From the NCBI RefSeq assembly GCF_014698825.1, contig NZ_JACJTT010000032.1, positions 1 through 62,784 of the forward strand: a stretch of 62,784 nt of DNA, given 5' to 3'. This document shows positions 25,844 to 34,998 of the stretch, one piece after another; position 1 is the stretch's first letter; the number at the start of each line of letters is the position of its first letter. This DNA comes from Richelia sinica FACHB-800. Lineage in GTDB: Bacteria > Cyanobacteriota > Cyanobacteriia > Cyanobacteriales > Nostocaceae. Below the pieces are notes generated by a model. That model was not told the DNA's origin, ran no database searches, and saw only the letters and a program-made list of their open reading frames with translations. Position numbers and translations under genes: made by a program.

Positions 25844-26127
25844 AGAAAAACTTAGGTAGCTTAACTATTTTCAAAATATAGGGGCAATTCTATGCCCCTA
25901 TTCTTAAATTTGAGGCATTTTTATATCAAAATTTTTTTGTTGCACGCAGAGACGCAGAGACGCAGAGAAGAGAACACAAAGAATTACTCATCATATCTTT
26001 TTCCCGGTTTTCTACTTCTCTATCACCTGTCCCCTGTCCCCTGTCCCCTGTCCCCTGTCCCCTGTCTCTTGCTATACCAAGTCTCACAAATTATCCAGAT
26101 GCCTCTATAACTAGTTAAAATTTAATC
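25844..26127. other. Repeat-rich intergenic region after murE
   Basis: These 284 bp hold the phrase ACGCAGAG repeated three times near 25943-25968, a common dispersed motif of Nostoc genomes, and the heptanucleotide array described separately. No gene is seen. Confidence 0.6.
26026..26066. repeat. Heptanucleotide tandem repeat CCTGTCC
   Basis: Five complete and one partial copies of the 7-mer CCTGTCC (equivalently CCCCTGT) run without interruption. Short tandemly repeated heptamers of this type are well known in heterocystous cyanobacteria. Confidence 0.9.
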
Positions 26128-27231
26128 ATGTTTTTGTCATCATCGGTTATGAGGCTTTATTTTCCCTCAATCATCATTGCTGCATCTTGTTTTTGCTTCA
26201 GTTTATATCCTAGTCGGGGTTTAACAACTACCTCTAACCTGCCATCTACTCAGTTAACTTCTCTTGCCATCGGTGCTAAAGGTGCGGAAGTGCAAGTATT
26301 ACAAGTTCAACTCAAGGCATTAGGCTACTACAGCGATGTCATTGATGGTAACTTTAGTAAAACTACTCAAAATGCGGTAGTCGAGTTTCAAAAATCTAAG
26401 GGTTTAAAAAGAATAGATGGTGTTGCTGATCTCACAACCAGAAAGTATTTAGAAACGGCTTTATCTGGACAAAATAAATGTCCAACTAATTCCGCAATTC
26501 CAGCACCAGCAAAGATTCAACCACCGGAAAATAAAGCAGATTTTAATTGGTGGATGTTTTTAGGATTTAGCAGTTTGGGGATGATTGGTGGGTTATTTCA
26601 TCTTACCAGAAAGTTCCATACTGCTAAGTCTGTACGCTATTTAAGCGGTTCAGAACCAAAACTTTTAAATCCAGCCAAAGATGAAAATGTGCAAACATTA
26701 TCTATTCAAGCTACAACCACAAATGCAGCACCAATTACCCAGGAATTAGTTCCATCTGCCACAACTTCAGTGTTGATAAAACCCAGTATTATAGAAGAGT
26801 TAATTGAAGAACTACGTCATAGTGACCCGATAAGACGTAATAAAGCTATTTGGAATTTAGGTCAGCAAGGAGACTCACGGGCAATTCAGCCTTTAGTGGA
26901 ATTGATGTTAAATGCGGATTCTCACCAACATAGTTTAATTTTGTCAGCTTTAGCAGAAATTGGCATTCGTTCTCTCAAACCAATGAACCGCGCGTTAGCT
27001 ATCTCTGTGCAAAATGACAACCCCCAAGTGCGACAAAATGCCATTCGTGATTTAGTGCGGATTTCTGATTTAATGGTGCAAATGAATCAGATTGTCTGTC
27101 ATGCCGTGGAAGATACAGACCCAGAAGTACAAGCGACGGCTAGATATGCTCTCAAGCAAATAAATCGCCACAGATTTTTTGCTGATAGCCAAATTTTACC
27201 GGAAAAAACTACGGAAGTGTCTGAAATTTAA
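26128..27231 (+). CDS. Peptidoglycan-binding, membrane-spanning HEAT-repeat protein
   Basis: This 367-residue protein starts with a signal or anchor sequence (MRLYFPSIIIAASCFCFSL). Residues about 45-110 form a PG_binding_1 domain (GAEVQVLQVQLKALGYYSDVIDG and AVVEFQKSKGLKRIDGVADLTT are typical, given here in part). A membrane helix follows near residue 142 (WWMFLGFSSLGMIGGLF). Residues about 220-345 carry HEAT-like repeats (RRNKAIWNLGQQGDSRAIQPL, shortened). It should bind the cell wall outside and dock proteins inside. The function is unknown. ATG 26149 is an alternative start. Confidence 0.78.
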   Translation: MFLSSSVMRLYFPSIIIAASCFCFSLYPSRGLTTTSNLPSTQLTSLAIGAKGAEVQVLQVQLKALGYYSDVIDGNFSKTTQNAVVEFQKSKGLKRIDGVADLTTRKYLETALSGQNKCPTNSAIPAPAKIQPPENKADFNWWMFLGFSSLGMIGGLFHLTRKFHTAKSVRYLSGSEPKLLNPAKDENVQTLSIQATTTNAAPITQELVPSATTSVLIKPSIIEELIEELRHSDPIRRNKAIWNLGQQGDSRAIQPLVELMLNADSHQHSLILSALAEIGIRSLKPMNRALAISVQNDNPQVRQNAIRDLVRISDLMVQMNQIVCHAVEDTDPEVQATARYALKQINRHRFFADSQILPEKTTEVSEI

Positions 27232-27370
27232 AACTTGAATTTAAGCAATGCAATTTCAAAGCTAAACTGACATTTCTCCGGCAATCAAAATCAAAATAGT
27301 CATGCAAAATCATGATAAATTCTTCTGCATATTACTTTGTGCATTTAGCATTTAATCAATTCTTCTTGGC

Positions 27371-28288
27371 ATGTCCAGTTTCCCCCCTTTACCGTCTAAA
27401 ATTTTACCTCCTCCTCTCCAACCTGGTGATTTAGTCACAGTAATTGCCCCTAGTGGGGCTTTGCGAGAATATGCAGCTTTGGAAAAGAGTGTAGAAATTT
27501 GGCGATCGCACGGCTACCGAGTCAAAATTAGCGATAATCTAGATACTAGACACGGTTATCTCGCTGGTACAGATACACACCGTCGTCACCAACTCCAACA
27601 AGCATGGCAAGACCCAGAATGTCGTGCTATCCTCTGTGCGCGAGGTGGTTTTGGTAGTACCCGCATTTTAGAAGATTGGCACTGGCAACAAAATACAGCC
27701 TATCCCAAATGGTTGATTGGCTTTTCTGATATCACAGCCTTGCTTTGGAGTCTTTATAACGCTGGCTGTTGTAGTGTACATGGACCCGTACTCACTACCC
27801 TATTAGATGAGCCAGAATGGTCAATACAGAGGCTATTTGACTTGGTAGAAGGTCGCCCTCTTGCACCGTTAAAGGGTCAAGGTTGGGGTGGTGGTGTGAG
27901 GAAAGGGATATTGCTTCCAGGTAATCTGACAGTAGCGACTCACCTGTTAGGGACAAGCCTTTTACCACCACTAGACGGTGTAATTTTGGCTTTTGAAGAT
28001 GTCACAGAACCACCCTATCGCATTGATAGGATGTTAACTCAGTGGCGTTTAAGTGGGCTTTTATCACAAGTCTGCGGTATTGCTTTAGGAGGATTTACCA
28101 AATGTGAAGCACCACCTAACATACCTAGTCTGAGTGTAGAGGAAGTTTTGGGCGATCGCCTATCTGATTTAAATATTCCCATCGTGGCTGATTTACCCTT
28201 TGGTCATGATAACCCCAATGCAGCTTTACCTGTAGGAGTTATGGCAACTTTAGATGCAGAACAAGGTATATTAACAATCGACTCATAA
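27371..28288 (+). CDS. ldcA: Murein LD-carboxypeptidase (S66 family)
   Basis: This 305-residue serine peptidase removes the terminal D-alanine from cytoplasmic tetrapeptides during cell-wall recycling. The S66 pattern is clear: LQPGDLVTVIAPSG at the start, CARGGFGSTRIL, the nucleophile serine in GFSDITALLWSL, the glutamate in LAFEDVTEPPYRIDRML and the histidine in LPFGHDNPNAALPVG. The length is typical. The neighbouring gene upstream also carries a wall-binding domain. Confidence 0.9.
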   Translation: MSSFPPLPSKILPPPLQPGDLVTVIAPSGALREYAALEKSVEIWRSHGYRVKISDNLDTRHGYLAGTDTHRRHQLQQAWQDPECRAILCARGGFGSTRILEDWHWQQNTAYPKWLIGFSDITALLWSLYNAGCCSVHGPVLTTLLDEPEWSIQRLFDLVEGRPLAPLKGQGWGGGVRKGILLPGNLTVATHLLGTSLLPPLDGVILAFEDVTEPPYRIDRMLTQWRLSGLLSQVCGIALGGFTKCEAPPNIPSLSVEEVLGDRLSDLNIPIVADLPFGHDNPNAALPVGVMATLDAEQGILTIDS

Positions 28289-28328
28289 ATTTGTGTAAAT
28301 TCTAATTTAAACAGCAGAAAATTTATTT

Positions 28329-29132
28329 ATGGATAAAAATTTAATCATTGATGTTGGTGTTCACATTGGTCAGGATACGGAGTTTTATTTAAAAAAAGGT
28401 TTTAAAGTTGTTGGCATTGAAGCTAACCCGGATGTTTATCAATCTACAAAAAATCGCCTCCATTCATATATTGAAGATGGTCAACTGACGCTGTTAAATG
28501 TTGCCGTTTCGTCCAAAGATGAACCAATTACTTTTTATGCTAATTTAGACAAAAGTATTTGGGGAACAACTTCCTTAGATTGGGTTAACCGCAATCAAAA
28601 TTCCTTTGGCACAAGTTATACAGAAATCACGGTAGAAGGGCGCAGATTTGAGAATATTTTATTAGAATTTGGTATACCTTACTATCTCAAAATCGATATT
28701 GAAGGTGCTGATTTGTTATGTCTACAGGCATTAAGACAATTTGACACTAAACCAAAGTTTATTTCTATCGAATCCAATAAGACTGCTTGGGCTGGACTCT
28801 TAGAAGAATTTTCCCTATTAAAAGAACTTGGCTATCAGAAATTTAAAACTATTAGTCAAGAAACAGTATGTCAGCAAGTGTGCCCCTCACCTGCTAAGGA
28901 AGGTAAATATATTCAACATGAATTTGAATTTGGTGCCAGTGGACTATTTGGAGAAGAAGCACCGGGTAATTGGCTATCAGAAAGTGAAGCAATTAAAGTA
29001 TACAAAGGAGTTTTTTGGTATTACAAAATCTTTGGGGTTAATGGTATCATCTACCGCAACTCCATTGGTAAAAGGATTTTAGATACGCTCAAAATTAAAG
29101 AACCTTGGTACGATACCCATGCCAGTTTATAA
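28329..29132 (+). CDS. FkbM-family methyltransferase
   Basis: This 267-residue S-adenosylmethionine methyltransferase has the FkbM pattern: IIDVGVHIGQDTEFYLKKGFKVVGIEANP at the cofactor site, LLNVAVSSKDEPITFY, and LKIDIEGADLLCL, where the aspartate-x-glutamate-glycine run is characteristic. Members often methylate sugars or lipids in surface polysaccharides. It begins a set of sugar-related genes (28329-32328) on one strand. Confidence 0.85.
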   Translation: MDKNLIIDVGVHIGQDTEFYLKKGFKVVGIEANPDVYQSTKNRLHSYIEDGQLTLLNVAVSSKDEPITFYANLDKSIWGTTSLDWVNRNQNSFGTSYTEITVEGRRFENILLEFGIPYYLKIDIEGADLLCLQALRQFDTKPKFISIESNKTAWAGLLEEFSLLKELGYQKFKTISQETVCQQVCPSPAKEGKYIQHEFEFGASGLFGEEAPGNWLSESEAIKVYKGVFWYYKIFGVNGIIYRNSIGKRILDTLKIKEPWYDTHASL

Positions 29133-29207
29133 CTCATGATAATTGACAAATTTAAGTAGATAAATCATTAGTCAAAATATTTATTGGTTCTACCTCACAC
29201 AAACAAG

Positions 29208-30314
29208 ATGTCTAGACAATATATACCCAATGCTTTTTTAACAGTTGAAAATTCTCAAGTTACAGCTATATTTGCCTGGAGTCAACGTTCACCAGAAATT
29301 ATTCCTTATCTATCTTGGTTAACTATTTTAGAAATATTTGTGCATGAGCATGACATTGAATCTGCTTACCAAATTTTTCAAAATATCAAAGTTGCCCCTG
29401 TAAATCAGGAAATAGAAAGTGTAATTCAAGGTTATCAAAATTTAATTAATCAATCTATCATATTTTTATCAGATAAAAGCCTGACTTTATTCGCTCAAGG
29501 TTTTCGCAGCTTTATTGAAAAAGAGGAAGAATATGAACTTGCACCCCTTAGCCACAATAATTATCAGGTATTATCTCAATTTTTTGCCCAAACTAATATC
29601 AAAAATGATTTAGACCAAATCAACAGCATTGAAAGCTTTTGCCAATTAGTCATATATCTAGCAAAAATCGGTTTGTTATCCATAGCAACCTACACCATCA
29701 ACTGGGGAGATTTGAAAAAATCGGTTCCTATTTGCCAAGCTTTTGGTATTACTAGAGGCAAGCCTGTTGATAGATACTATTTAAATCAATTTATTCAAGA
29801 AATTAAAAATCAAATAGTCGGTAATATTTTAGAAATTGGTGGTACACCAAAAGATAAAGACTTCTATGAAGTTAATCCTGGTACATCATATCAAGTTATG
29901 AATATTGAACCAGGACTAGGTATAGATATAGTTGGTGATGCTCATGATGTATCTATAATTCAACCAGCATCTTTTGACTCCATTGTCATTTTTAATGTTC
30001 TGGAACATTGTTACGCACCATGGCAAGTAGTAGAAAATATCTATACTTGGTTAAAACCAGGTGGTAAATGTTTTGCTATGGTTCCTAACGCAGTCAGACT
30101 CCATGCGACACCTGTAGATTATTGGCGGCCTTTACCTGATGCTTTTGCGTGGATGTTCCGCAATTTTTCTCAGCAAAAACTCTATATTTATGGTAATCCT
30201 ATTAGTGTGATTGCTAGTTATCATGGTATAGCCGTAGAAGAATTAACATCGGCAGAACTAGACGCATTTCATCCTGACTTTCCTGTTGCTACTTGCATCG
30301 TTGCCCAAAAATAA
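29208..30314 (+). CDS. Class I SAM-dependent methyltransferase
   Basis: This is a 368-residue protein with an N-terminal helical region of unknown role (about 1-180). The C-terminal methyltransferase domain shows GNILEIGGTPKDKD, DIVGDAHDV, DSIVIFNVLEHCYAPWQVVENIYTWLKPGGKCFAMVPN (abridged), typical of Methyltransf_11. ATG 29208 (MSRQYIPN) was chosen over an in-frame TTG at 29184. The substrate is unknown; the neighbours suggest glycan modification. Confidence 0.8.
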   Translation: MSRQYIPNAFLTVENSQVTAIFAWSQRSPEIIPYLSWLTILEIFVHEHDIESAYQIFQNIKVAPVNQEIESVIQGYQNLINQSIIFLSDKSLTLFAQGFRSFIEKEEEYELAPLSHNNYQVLSQFFAQTNIKNDLDQINSIESFCQLVIYLAKIGLLSIATYTINWGDLKKSVPICQAFGITRGKPVDRYYLNQFIQEIKNQIVGNILEIGGTPKDKDFYEVNPGTSYQVMNIEPGLGIDIVGDAHDVSIIQPASFDSIVIFNVLEHCYAPWQVVENIYTWLKPGGKCFAMVPNAVRLHATPVDYWRPLPDAFAWMFRNFSQQKLYIYGNPISVIASYHGIAVEELTSAELDAFHPDFPVATCIVAQK

Positions 30315-30334
30315 AATTTACCAGGTGTATACAG

Positions 30335-30988
30335 ATGAGTCCCATTAAATTTGATATTAATCCAGAAATTAGCGTTATTCTTTGTACATATAATCGAGCC
30401 AATTATTTAAATAGATGTATTGATAGCTTAGTTAATCAAACATGTACCAATTGGGAATTGTTAGTTATAGATGATGGCAGTGATGACCATACCTTTACAG
30501 TCGTCAATGCTTACGTTGATAATTTTGCCAATATCCGCTATTTAAGACATAAAAATAAAAAACAATGTTATGCCAAAAATGTAGGAATTCAGGCTTCTTT
30601 TGGTAAATATATTACCTTTCTCGATAGCGATGATGCCTATAAACCCAATCATTTGCAATCACGCATAGAATATATGCAAGCGAATCCAGAAATTGACTTA
30701 ATTGAAGGCGGATTTTGTAGTGAAGAAGAAATTTGGCTAGCTGACTTTTTTCAACCTGGTAAATTCATTAATTTAAAAGATTGTGTCTTAGGCCCTACCT
30801 TCTTTGGTAAACGCAGTGTCTTTTTTCAGCTACAAGGATTTAATCACATGAATTATGGAGAAGATGCTGATTTTTGGAAAAGAGCCGAGCAAGTATGTAA
30901 AACTCAAAAGATAAAAGCGCCAGAAACTTACATTTACACTAGGGCAGAGACCAGTATTACCAAAACTTTTACTGAAAAAATATCTTAA
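30335..30988 (+). CDS. Family 2 glycosyltransferase
   Basis: This 217-residue enzyme has the GT-A fold: ISVILCTYNRANYLNRCIDSL, LVIDDGSDDHT, and the metal-binding motif FLDSDDAYKPNHL. It would transfer a sugar from a nucleotide donor on the cytoplasmic face. ATG 30335 was chosen because the GT2 pattern begins directly after it. It follows the methyltransferase by 20 bp. Confidence 0.88.
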   Translation: MSPIKFDINPEISVILCTYNRANYLNRCIDSLVNQTCTNWELLVIDDGSDDHTFTVVNAYVDNFANIRYLRHKNKKQCYAKNVGIQASFGKYITFLDSDDAYKPNHLQSRIEYMQANPEIDLIEGGFCSEEEIWLADFFQPGKFINLKDCVLGPTFFGKRSVFFQLQGFNHMNYGEDADFWKRAEQVCKTQKIKAPETYIYTRAETSITKTFTEKIS

Positions 30989-31005
30989 AAATAGCTGAAA
31001 ATACT

Positions 31006-32328
31006 ATGCAGATTAATTTGTTTACCCCTATTACTAATTATTTCCGTCATACTCTGCGACGCTATATCGCCTTAGGTGTTACCTTGAGTTTGTGCCTTGT
31101 ATTTTTATCAAGTTGCCAAACTAGCCTACGAAAAAATAATAATGTCACTCATGTTACTCTATGGCAAGGTCTGAACCCTCCTGTTAATCGAGATGTTTTT
31201 AATAAATTAGTTGATAAATTTAATCAGCGTCATCCAGATATTCACATCGATTCGGTATTTGTAGGTACATTTGATCAACAACTACCAAAAATCTTGACAG
31301 CAGTTGTGGGTAACTCTGCACCAGATGTTTTATATTTTTATCCACAAATTACAGGTCAATTAGTAGAATTAGGAGCAATTGAACCGTTAGAAAATTGGTT
31401 TGATAAATTATCTTTCAAATCAGAAGTAGACCCCAATTCATTAGAAGAATTGAAATTAGATCAACGCTTGTGGTCAATTCCCTTGTACACAAGTAACATG
31501 GGTGTTTTCTATCGCCCCGATTTATTTAAAAAAGCTGGTATCACTGAAACACCAAAAACTTGGGAAGAACTCAGACAAGTTGCCAAAAAATTAACTATAG
31601 ATAAAAATGGCGATAAACGACCAGAACAACATGGAATATTACTACCTTTAGGGAAAGGGGAATGGACTGTTTTTAGTTGGTTTCCCTTTTTATTAAGTGC
31701 AGGAGGAGACATAGTTAATAATGACTATCCCAACTTAAATAATAATGGTGCTGTCTCTGCTTTAAAGTTTTGGGAAGAATTAATGAAAGATGGCATAGCT
31801 ACCCTTTCTCCCCTGGAAAGAGGTTATGAAGAAGATGCTTTCTTAACGGGACGTGTAGCTATGCAAATTACTGGGCCTTGGACTTATATTGCTAAATCTG
31901 ACGTTCCCTATGGCGTGTTTCCCATTCCTATGGATAAAAACCCCGCTACAGTCATCGGAGGTGGTAATTTATATTTGATGAAAACTACCCCAGACAAAGA
32001 AAAAGCCGCATTAAAGTTTTTAGAATTTGTTTTAAGTGAAGAATTTCAAACAGAATGGGCAAAGGGGACAGGATTTTTACCCATTAATTTGAAATCAGCT
32101 GCTAGTTCAGAATATCAGGAATATTTGAAGGAAAAACCTTGGTTAAAAGTGTTTATAGACCAGATGGATGTGGCTAAATTTAGACCAACTATACCTGGCT
32201 ATAGTCGTATTTCTGATAGCTTAGGGAGAGCAATTGAGGCAACTTTATTAGGTAAATCTTCAGCAGAAGCTGCATTAAAAGAAGCACAGGCAAGATTAGA
32301 TGTAATTTGGGGAAGCGAAAAGAATTAA
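31006..32328 (+). CDS. ABC transporter sugar-binding lipoprotein
   Basis: This 440-residue protein is a family 1 extracellular solute-binding protein. Its signal ends in a lipobox (LVFLSSC), giving a lipid-anchored mature protein. The pattern HVTLWQGLNPPVNRDVFNKLVDKFNQRHPDI, GAIEPLEN, and FLTGRVAMQITGPWTY is typical of maltose/trehalose/glycerol-phosphate binding proteins. No permease or ATPase gene is next to it, so its partners lie elsewhere. It starts 17 bp after the glycosyltransferase and may be in the same operon. Confidence 0.87.
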   Translation: MQINLFTPITNYFRHTLRRYIALGVTLSLCLVFLSSCQTSLRKNNNVTHVTLWQGLNPPVNRDVFNKLVDKFNQRHPDIHIDSVFVGTFDQQLPKILTAVVGNSAPDVLYFYPQITGQLVELGAIEPLENWFDKLSFKSEVDPNSLEELKLDQRLWSIPLYTSNMGVFYRPDLFKKAGITETPKTWEELRQVAKKLTIDKNGDKRPEQHGILLPLGKGEWTVFSWFPFLLSAGGDIVNNDYPNLNNNGAVSALKFWEELMKDGIATLSPLERGYEEDAFLTGRVAMQITGPWTYIAKSDVPYGVFPIPMDKNPATVIGGGNLYLMKTTPDKEKAALKFLEFVLSEEFQTEWAKGTGFLPINLKSAASSEYQEYLKEKPWLKVFIDQMDVAKFRPTIPGYSRISDSLGRAIEATLLGKSSAEAALKEAQARLDVIWGSEKN

Positions 32329-32337
32329 CCATGGTAA

Positions 32338-32365
32338 AGACGCTCTTTCAGAACGTCTCTAAAAA
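32338..32365. terminator. Hairpin between convergent genes
   Basis: AGACG (32338-32342) pairs with CGTCT (32354-32358), followed by TAAAAAATT on the plus strand. It lies between the convergent sugar-binding gene and sdhA and could stop transcription from either side. Confidence 0.4.
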
Positions 32366-32393
32366 ATTGATGCAGTTTAATTTATAGGAGGAT

Positions 32394-34124
32394 CTAATAC
32401 TTCCTTTCCTGTGGTGTAAACATGTTAATTACCACTGACATATATTGAATATCAATACCCGCAGGAGAATAATAGGCCAGAGTATGTTTTAAAAAATTGC
32501 TATCATCACGGTTGGGGAAATCTTCGCGAAAATGTGCGCCCCGACTTTCTTGGCGATTTAAAGCCGATGCCATGATAGTTTGTCCAACTACCATTAAACT
32601 TTGCAGTTCTAAGGCTTCTACTAATTCTGTATTCCAACAACTGCCTTTATCATCTAAATAAACTTGGGAATATTGTTGTTGTAATTCTGTAATTTTCTCC
32701 CAACCTTGGTGCATTAATTCTTCAGTTCTAAAAACCCCACAAAACTCCGTCATTGTATCTTGAAAAGCTTGACGAACTTGGTTAATTCGATATTTTCCTG
32801 GCTGTGCTAATAAAGTTTGAATTTGCTGTTGGGCTGCTTGAATATAGCGTTGTTCATCTACATTTGGTAATTTACGATTTTGTACATACCTGGCTATACT
32901 TGCACCAGTACGTTTACCATAAACTACACATTCTAATAGAGAGTTACTACCGAGGCGATTAGCACCATGAACGGAGACACAAGCCGTTTCTCCAGCGGCA
33001 AAAAAGCCTGCAACCAAATCATCAGCACTGCGGCGAACTTGCCCTTCGGTGTTCACTGGTATACCACCCATACAATAGTGAATGGTGGGACGTACAGGCA
33101 TAGGTTGAGTAACGGCATCTACACCAACTAAACGATGGGCTTCTTCCCAACAAAAGGGAACGCGACTCATGATTTTTTCTTTGCCCATGTGTCGCAAATC
33201 GAGATAGACAAAAGGCCCGCCAGCACTACCATCGGAATTTATACCACGTCCTGCCCGAATTTCATAGGCGATCGCTCTAGATGTGATGTCACGAGGAGCC
33301 AATTCCATTCTACTCGGTGCGTAATTCGCCATAAAGCGATCGCCCTCTGCATTAATTAAATACGCCCCTTCCCCCCTTACCGCTTCAGAAATTAGCACTC
33401 CCACGGGATACAACCCAGTTGGGTGAAATTGGACAAACTCCATATCCTCTAGAGGTAAACCAGCCAAAGCCGTCATGGCCAAACCGTCACCGGTGGAGGC
33501 ATAATCATTAGAAGTGGTGTTATAAACACGACCATATCCCCCCGTCGCAAACATTACGGCTTTTGCCCGCAACACCTCAATATGCCCATCTAGCAGGTGA
33601 AACATCACTATACCCTTAGCTTCACCCTCTTCTAAAATCAGGCGCATTACATACCATTCTTGGTAAATTTGCACACCATAACGACGCAGATTATTGACCA
33701 ACTCGTGTAAAATTGCATGACCAGTTTTATCAGCCGCGTAACAAGTACGGTTGTGAGAATGCCCACCAAAAGCCCGTTGAGCAATCCTACCATCAGGAAG
33801 ACGGGAGAACAGAACCCCCATATGTTCTAAATCAATCACCACATCTGGTGCTTCCTGGGTGAGAATAGCCACTGCATCTTGGTCGGCTAAATAATCAGAA
33901 CCCTTGACCGTATCAAAAGCATGGGCTTCCCAACTATCATTTTGGTCAACATTTTTCAGCGATGCAGCCATGCCACCTTGGGCCGCTACCGAGTGAGAAC
34001 GAATCGGATGGGTTTTGGCAACTACAGCTACATTTAACTTGGGGTCAGTTCGGGCAATTTCCACCGCTGCTCGACAACCTGCCAAACCACCCCCAACAAT
34101 AATTACATCATGCTCTAACATCAT
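32394..34124 (-). CDS. sdhA: Succinate dehydrogenase/fumarate reductase flavoprotein
   Basis: This 576-residue FAD protein oxidises succinate (or reduces fumarate). The FAD-binding beginning is DVIIVGGGLAGCRAAVEIA, the flavin-attaching region is RSHSVAAQGGMAASL, and the active-site parts are QFHPTGLYPVGVLISEAVRGEG (abridged) and the HxxG-type HYCMGGIPVN. The C-terminal helical domain is present. The iron-sulfur and membrane subunits are not beside it, as is common in cyanobacteria. In this setting it would feed electrons to plastoquinone in the thylakoid. Confidence 0.93.
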   Translation of the reverse strand: MMLEHDVIIVGGGLAGCRAAVEIARTDPKLNVAVVAKTHPIRSHSVAAQGGMAASLKNVDQNDSWEAHAFDTVKGSDYLADQDAVAILTQEAPDVVIDLEHMGVLFSRLPDGRIAQRAFGGHSHNRTCYAADKTGHAILHELVNNLRRYGVQIYQEWYVMRLILEEGEAKGIVMFHLLDGHIEVLRAKAVMFATGGYGRVYNTTSNDYASTGDGLAMTALAGLPLEDMEFVQFHPTGLYPVGVLISEAVRGEGAYLINAEGDRFMANYAPSRMELAPRDITSRAIAYEIRAGRGINSDGSAGGPFVYLDLRHMGKEKIMSRVPFCWEEAHRLVGVDAVTQPMPVRPTIHYCMGGIPVNTEGQVRRSADDLVAGFFAAGETACVSVHGANRLGSNSLLECVVYGKRTGASIARYVQNRKLPNVDEQRYIQAAQQQIQTLLAQPGKYRINQVRQAFQDTMTEFCGVFRTEELMHQGWEKITELQQQYSQVYLDDKGSCWNTELVEALELQSLMVVGQTIMASALNRQESRGAHFREDFPNRDDSNFLKHTLAYYSPAGIDIQYMSVVINMFTPQERKY

Positions 34125-34216
34125 TTACCCCCAACAACAAAAAAATACCCTGTACCATAGACAGGGAAGTAATCTTAAGTTTTAATTTTAAATTTGGATT
34201 AAGAAGGTGACATAGT

Positions 34217-34307
34217 TATAGCAGGTGACAGGTGACAGTGCTAAAAGTCTTTGGTTGTCTAAGTTGTAGTTTGAGTTAATATCCTAACTACCTTGTCTAC
34301 GGCTATA
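34217..34307 (+). repeat. MITE-like dispersed repeat, copy 1
   Basis: This 91-bp unit starts TATAGCAGGTGACAGGTGAC and ends GTCTACGGCTATA. Its ends TATAGC/GCTATA are inverted. Two further copies are at 56106-56210 (same strand) and 61004-61102 (opposite strand). The middle GTGCTAAAAG is shared by all. It carries no gene. Confidence 0.8.
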
Positions 34308-34385
34308 AATGGAAAATGTCAACCTGTGAAAACTAGATTCCAACTAGATTTTCCCTTCCTGATTCTACTTATTCCTAAAATTCCT

Positions 34386-34703
34386 TTAACTAGTTGCTTC
34401 TATTGGTTTTTGCTGTGAAACATTACCAGGTATAGGTTGTGTTTTTGTTCCTGGTTCTACTGCTGTCAACTCGATGTGATTCAATAAAGTGGTAACAAAG
34501 GCAAACAGCAAAAAGGGTAGTGTGAGAAAAACTACCAGCCCCACCGTTGCTATAGCATACACGGGCTGTCTAGCACCCATTAAGCCCAAAGCTGATGCCA
34601 AACTGATAGTAATTGTAATCAACCAAACTATTATTTGACCGTAGATATCACCAAAGGTTAAGGTACAGACAAACCGATAGTTTTGAATATTATTCTTGTT
34701 CAT
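34386..34703 (-). CDS. Membrane protein of unknown function
   Basis: This is a 105-residue protein with two membrane segments (IIVWLITITISLASALGLMG and YAIATVGLVVFLTLPFLLFAFVTTLL) and a polar Pro-rich C-terminal tail. ATG 34703 was chosen over an in-frame TTG at 34718; TTGAGG lies upstream. I do not recognise the family. It is divergent from rpsB. Confidence 0.55.
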   Translation of the reverse strand: MNKNNIQNYRFVCTLTFGDIYGQIIVWLITITISLASALGLMGARQPVYAIATVGLVVFLTLPFLLFAFVTTLLNHIELTAVEPGTKTQPIPGNVSQQKPIEATS

Positions 34704-34923
34704 CAGAATTTGCCTCAAGTCTTTCCTATAGGTTCTACCTTAGAGCTATGTTTGGCTCCCGTGGAGTTTCTACAATATTTTGCCAAGGTTTGTAATATCA
34801 CTTCATAATTTCTGGGGAGTTCAGCAGCTGTAGAAATCAAGCTGACAAAAACGGAAATCTGTCTTTACTAGGCGGAAAAAATGACACAATTATGCTACCC
34901 TAGAAAAGTTAACTAATCTCGCA

Positions 34924-34985
34924 CATCCAGGAATTCGGGTGTTTCAGTCACAGAAACTACGCCTGGATGGAGGTTTAACCCGAAT
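34924..34985 (+). promoter_or_regulatory. Structured rpsB leader, possible pseudoknot
   Basis: CATCCAGG (34924-34931) pairs perfectly with CCTGGATG (34962-34969). ATTCGGGT (34933-34940), in the loop of that stem, is perfectly complementary to ACCCGAAT (34978-34985), outside it. A small inner stem GTTTC/GAAAC (34941-34945, 34953-34957) also fits. The second helix ends right at the ribosome site AGGAG (34986-34990). S2 leaders in other bacteria bind S2 to repress rpsB-tsf. The pairing is seen; the regulation is inferred. Confidence 0.6.
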
Positions 34986-34998
34986 AGGAGTTTAAAAT

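Noticed and set aside
26026-26066. CRISPR array
   Set aside because: The repeats are uninterrupted 7-mers without spacers.
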